Shown piece after piece: positions 61,581-64,000 of a DNA stretch of 64,000 nucleotides. The stretch comes from Parvibaculum sp. (GTDB taxonomy: Bacteria; Pseudomonadota; Alphaproteobacteria; Parvibaculales; Parvibaculaceae): positions 16,605-80,604 of the forward strand of contig NZNS01000006.1 in assembly GCA_002694985.1 (NCBI GenBank), written 5' to 3'. The notes under the pieces are model-generated. The model searched no databases, was not told the DNA's origin, and saw only the letters and a list, made by a program, of their open reading frames with translations. The first letter of the stretch is position 1, and every line of letters begins with the position of its first letter. The translations under genes and the position numbers were made by a program.

Positions 61581-61872
61581 CCTGACACTCCCGGTCCATA
61601 TGGACACGTTGGCCTGCGTCTTTTTCGGACCCTTTCGGGCTCTCGGCCCTGACGATGCGAAAGCCGTGCCGCGAGAAAGAACCCGTCGGAAACGGGCGGG
61701 CACCGGGACCAGCGCCTCACAGCGGGACGGGCGGCACAGGGCGCGCGGCCAGGCCCGTTAACCGCCAAGCCTCTCCCTTGCAGGCCCCATGCCTGCGCAA
61801 ACCATTGAACTTTCTTGGAAATTTCATCCGCCCGCGCGAGCCCCGCATGGGCCCGCCTGTGCCATTAACGAC
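61581..61872. other. Divergent gap between the Asn-rich and PAS_5 genes
   Basis: No gene is visible. On the minus strand, GGGAGTGTCAGG forms the ribosome-binding region of the Asn-rich gene. No clear sigma70 box is seen toward that gene. A sigma54-like site follows on the plus strand. CGTCCCCG and CGGGGACG (61900-61967) lie as a long inverted pair after it. Confidence 0.4.
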
Positions 61873-61888
61873 TGGCACGCTTTCTGCT
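61873..61888 (+). promoter_or_regulatory. Sigma54-like promoter before the PAS_5 gene
   Basis: TGGCACG-CTTT-CTGCT matches the consensus TGGCACGxxxxTTGCW except C for the first T of TTGC. GG and GC spacing is exact. It lies 183 bp before the PAS gene, and TTAACGA precedes both this site and the one at 55062. Confidence 0.6.
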
Positions 61889-62070
61889 CCCTGCCTCTCG
61901 TCCCCGCCCGGCGCGCCGGCGGCCCGTACCAGATTAAAACGGCGGGCGGACCGGGGACGAAAAGACGGGAAGCTGACCCGAAACGGGACGGCCGACCGGG
62001 AATGAGTTAGGATTTCCGCCTGGGGCTGCATTGGGGGCATTCCCCTGCCAGGCGACAAGCGCGGCAGGGG

Positions 62071-62751
62071 ATGATGGCTATGAAGCACAAGAACAATCAG
62101 GCGCTGTTCGATTACTGGAACGCGATCCGCGCCGGGCGCCCCGCGCCGCGCCGTAGCGAGATCGAGCCCGGCGATATCCGCCGCATCCTGCCTTATGTGT
62201 TCATTCTGGAACGCAAGGACCGCGACACCTATCGCTTCCGTCTCGCGGGCACAGGGCTGTGCAGCACCTATGGCATGGAGTTTCGCGGCCACAACATGCT
62301 TTCCATGTGGTCCGGCGACTGCGCCGAGAACCTGAAAGAGGCGTTGGACGACGTGGCCGCCAATGCGACTGTCTCAGTGGTGGAATATACGGCGGCGACG
62401 AATGACGGCCGCGAAGTCACCTTCGAGATGATCCTGCTGCCACTCGCGCATGAAGACGGGTCGATGACCCGCGTGCTTGGCGCGGCGGTGCCCGTCGACC
62501 AGTTTGCCTGGATCGGCGACCATCTGCTCGCGCGCCAGTGGATCGACCGGCTGCGCCGCCTCGACCCGGAACGGATGCCGAGGGCGCCCCGCCCGGCGGA
62601 AGTCGTTGCACGCCGCATTCTCGCGGAACGGCCGCCGGTGGCGATTGCCAGCATTGCGAGCCATGCGAGCCGCAAGCCGCCACTCCGCAGTGAACGCTCC
62701 TATCTCCGCCTCGTGAAAACGACGACCGCCGCCAGGGAAGATCGCGGCTAG
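62071..62751 (+). CDS. PAS_5-domain protein
   Basis: The 226-residue protein has a single PAS fold of the PAS_5 type: LFDYWNAIRAGRPAPRRSEIEPGDIRRILPYVFILERKDRDTYRFRLAGTGLCSTYGMEFRGHNML. Its tail is basic and Ala/Arg-rich (ARRILAERPPVAIASIASHASRK). PAS_5 proteins in alphaproteobacteria include motility and cell-cycle regulators such as MopJ. ATG 62071, 62074 or 62080 may be used; GGCAGGGG precedes them. Confidence 0.85.
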   Translation: MMAMKHKNNQALFDYWNAIRAGRPAPRRSEIEPGDIRRILPYVFILERKDRDTYRFRLAGTGLCSTYGMEFRGHNMLSMWSGDCAENLKEALDDVAANATVSVVEYTAATNDGREVTFEMILLPLAHEDGSMTRVLGAAVPVDQFAWIGDHLLARQWIDRLRRLDPERMPRAPRPAEVVARRILAERPPVAIASIASHASRKPPLRSERSYLRLVKTTTAAREDRG

Positions 62752-62781
62752 AGATCGCAACCGCGCAAAAAGCTCAAATAA

Positions 62782-62816
62782 AAAAGCCGGTGTCTCATGG
62801 ACACCGGCTTTTGTTT
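62782..62816. terminator. Two-way terminator between PAS_5 and GMC genes
   Basis: AAAAGCCGGTGTC-TCATG-GACACCGGCTTTT has a 13-bp stem with A and T runs at both ends and lies between convergent genes. Confidence 0.92.
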
Positions 62817-62833
62817 TGTCCCGCGCGCGGGGA

Positions 62834-64000
62834 TCAGGCGGCAGTGCCGACCCGGTCTTCCGCGATGGTGACGTTTTCGGCCGGCAGTGGCGCCTTGCCG
62901 AGAATATCGTCCGAGATCTTTTCGGCGATCATGATCGTCGGCGCATTGGTGTTACCGCCGACAAGTGTCGGCATGACCGAGGCGTCGATGACGCGCAGGC
63001 CCTGAAGCCCGTGCACGCGGCACTTCGCATCGACCACGGCCATCGGGTCCGTGCCCATCTTGGCCGTGCCGACCGGATGATAGATCGTCTCCGCCGTTTC
63101 GCGGATCCAGTTATCGATCTCCTCATCGCTCTGCACGCCCGCGCCCGGCCAGAACTCGGGCCCGCGATAGGGATCCATCGCACGCTGCGCAATGATGTCG
63201 CGCACGATCCTCACGCCCTCGCGCATCACGACGCGGTCATATTCCGCTTCGAGATAGTTCGGCTGGATGAGCGCATGATCGGTCGGATTCGCCGACTTGA
63301 GCCCGATATAGCCGCGGCTCTCGGGACGAAGCTGGCAGACATGAACCGTGAAGCCATGCCGGTCCGACTTCGTGCGCGCATGGTCGCGCATCATCGCGGC
63401 CACGAAGTGAAGCTGAATGTCCGGCACTTCAAGTTCGGGGCGCGTCTTCAGGAAGGCACCCGCTTCGAGCCCGTTCGAGGTCGCAAGGCCCGTCTTGAAG
63501 AAAGTGTACTGCATGCCCGTCACAAGCTGCTTCAGCGGGTTGGCGACCGTGCTGTGCAGCGTGACCGGCTGCGTGCATTCATTGATGACGGTGCAATCGA
63601 GATGGTCCTGAAGGTTCTGGCCAACGCCGGGCAGGTCCGCCACCACGTCGATACCGAACCTCTTGAGGTACTCGCCCTTGCCGATACCCGACAGCAGCAG
63701 CACCTGCGGCGAGTTGACGGCGCCGCCCGATAGCAGCACCTCCTTGCCCGCACGTGCGGTCTTCGTTTCGCCCTTCTGCGTGTATTCGACGCCGATGGCC
63801 CGCTTGCCCTCGAAGAGAATACGCGAGGTGAGCGCTTCGACTTCGACCGTCAGGTTCGGACGGTTCAGCGCCGGAACGAGATAGCCCTTGGCCGCGCTGC
63901 AGCGCTGGCCGTCCTTGATTGTGAGCTGGTAAGGGCCGACGCCTTCCTGCTGCGGACCATTGAAATCCTCTGTATAGGGATGGCCGGCCTGCTTGCCCGC
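62834..64000 (-). CDS. GMC-family oxidoreductase (alcohol/choline dehydrogenase type), 5' end outside window
   Basis: The C-terminal 388 residues are present; the frame is open from the window edge. GMC enzymes are FAD-linked alcohol or choline dehydrogenases. Visible elements are GPYQLTIKDGQRCSAAKGYLVPALNRPNLTV, LLSGGAVNSPQVLLLSGIGKGEYL (GMC signature 2), IDVVADLPGVGQNLQDHLD, IYHPVGTAKMGTDPMAVVD with the active-site His, and DASVMPTLVGGNTNAPTIMIAEK. The N-terminal FAD-binding GxGxxG lies beyond 64000. Confidence 0.93.
   Translation of the reverse strand, partial: AGKQAGHPYTEDFNGPQQEGVGPYQLTIKDGQRCSAAKGYLVPALNRPNLTVEVEALTSRILFEGKRAIGVEYTQKGETKTARAGKEVLLSGGAVNSPQVLLLSGIGKGEYLKRFGIDVVADLPGVGQNLQDHLDCTVINECTQPVTLHSTVANPLKQLVTGMQYTFFKTGLATSNGLEAGAFLKTRPELEVPDIQLHFVAAMMRDHARTKSDRHGFTVHVCQLRPESRGYIGLKSANPTDHALIQPNYLEAEYDRVVMREGVRIVRDIIAQRAMDPYRGPEFWPGAGVQSDEEIDNWIRETAETIYHPVGTAKMGTDPMAVVDAKCRVHGLQGLRVIDASVMPTLVGGNTNAPTIMIAEKISDDILGKAPLPAENVTIAEDRVGTAA

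Overview
The window looks like a chromosomal segment of a GC-rich alphaproteobacterium, possibly close to Parvibaculum or another Rhizobiales-type lineage. That placement is inferred from protein families: DUF2336, an HfaB/CsgG-like lipoprotein, PAS_5, a SufU-like scaffold, many acyl-CoA and CoA-ester enzymes, and the dispersed GGGCTTGACCCGG palindrome common in this class. No rRNA, CRISPR array, intact IS or prophage is visible. Genes lie on both strands in short operons, and coding density is high.

Layout. 1-1.7 kb: tRNA-Tyr, tRNA-Gly, tuf and tRNA-Trp on the minus strand behind a good sigma70-type promoter. 1.8-5 kb: rlmB, a PepSY membrane protein behind a candidate iron operator, tRNA-Thr with a gene remnant beside it, and a Rap1a/Tai-like secreted protein. 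5-14 kb: a TetR/ferritin-like/SDR operon, then a minus-strand run of an orphan xanthine-dehydrogenase-type large subunit, class II aldolase, FAD-linked 2-hydroxyacid oxidase and glycerol kinase. 14-20 kb: moaA, cutA, nadK, an insertion-bearing Nudix hydrolase, a degenerate EAL protein and a thiolase. 20-30 kb: DUF2336, a CaiB-type CoA-transferase, a P-type ATPase, a truncated haemoglobin with its divergent NsrR-type regulator, a lytic transglycosylase and an MFS transporter. 30-38 kb: a lone receiver protein, HIT, acyl-CoA dehydrogenase, a MaoC / CoA-ester lyase / 2-hydroxyacid dehydrogenase operon, chrA and a TPR-2OG oxygenase. 38-48 kb: nitroreductase, two unrecognised exported proteins, thrS, yidD, a SufU-like gene, cysS, folE and hisI. 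48-55 kb: patatin, CBS, a DUF2157/GDYXXLXY pair, TetR, DUF4389, rhomboid protease and a DsbA-like isomerase. 55-64 kb: an envelope cluster with a CsgG/HfaB-like lipoprotein behind a near-consensus sigma54 promoter, DUF2147, DUF2946, a TonB receptor with a secreted partner, an Asn-rich exported protein, a PAS_5 gene with a second sigma54-like promoter, and a partial GMC oxidoreductase.

Regulatory logic visible in the sequence: an NsrR-like operator between globin and regulator; near-identical 16-bp sites before the PepSY gene and the DUF2946-TonB operon, suggesting a shared metal regulon; a perfect TetR-type palindrome before the TetR operon; and two sigma54-like promoters in the envelope cluster.

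At least three genes are decayed: an amidohydrolase tail, a HAD phosphatase with an internal deletion, and a SugE-like SMR tail. A composite repeat, made of a GC palindrome, paired TGACG boxes and TTATCCCC, occurs at three loci and is the least explained structure here. The best candidate for a new system is the CsgG-like channel together with the Asn-rich, beta-alternating exported protein. The link between those two is inference.
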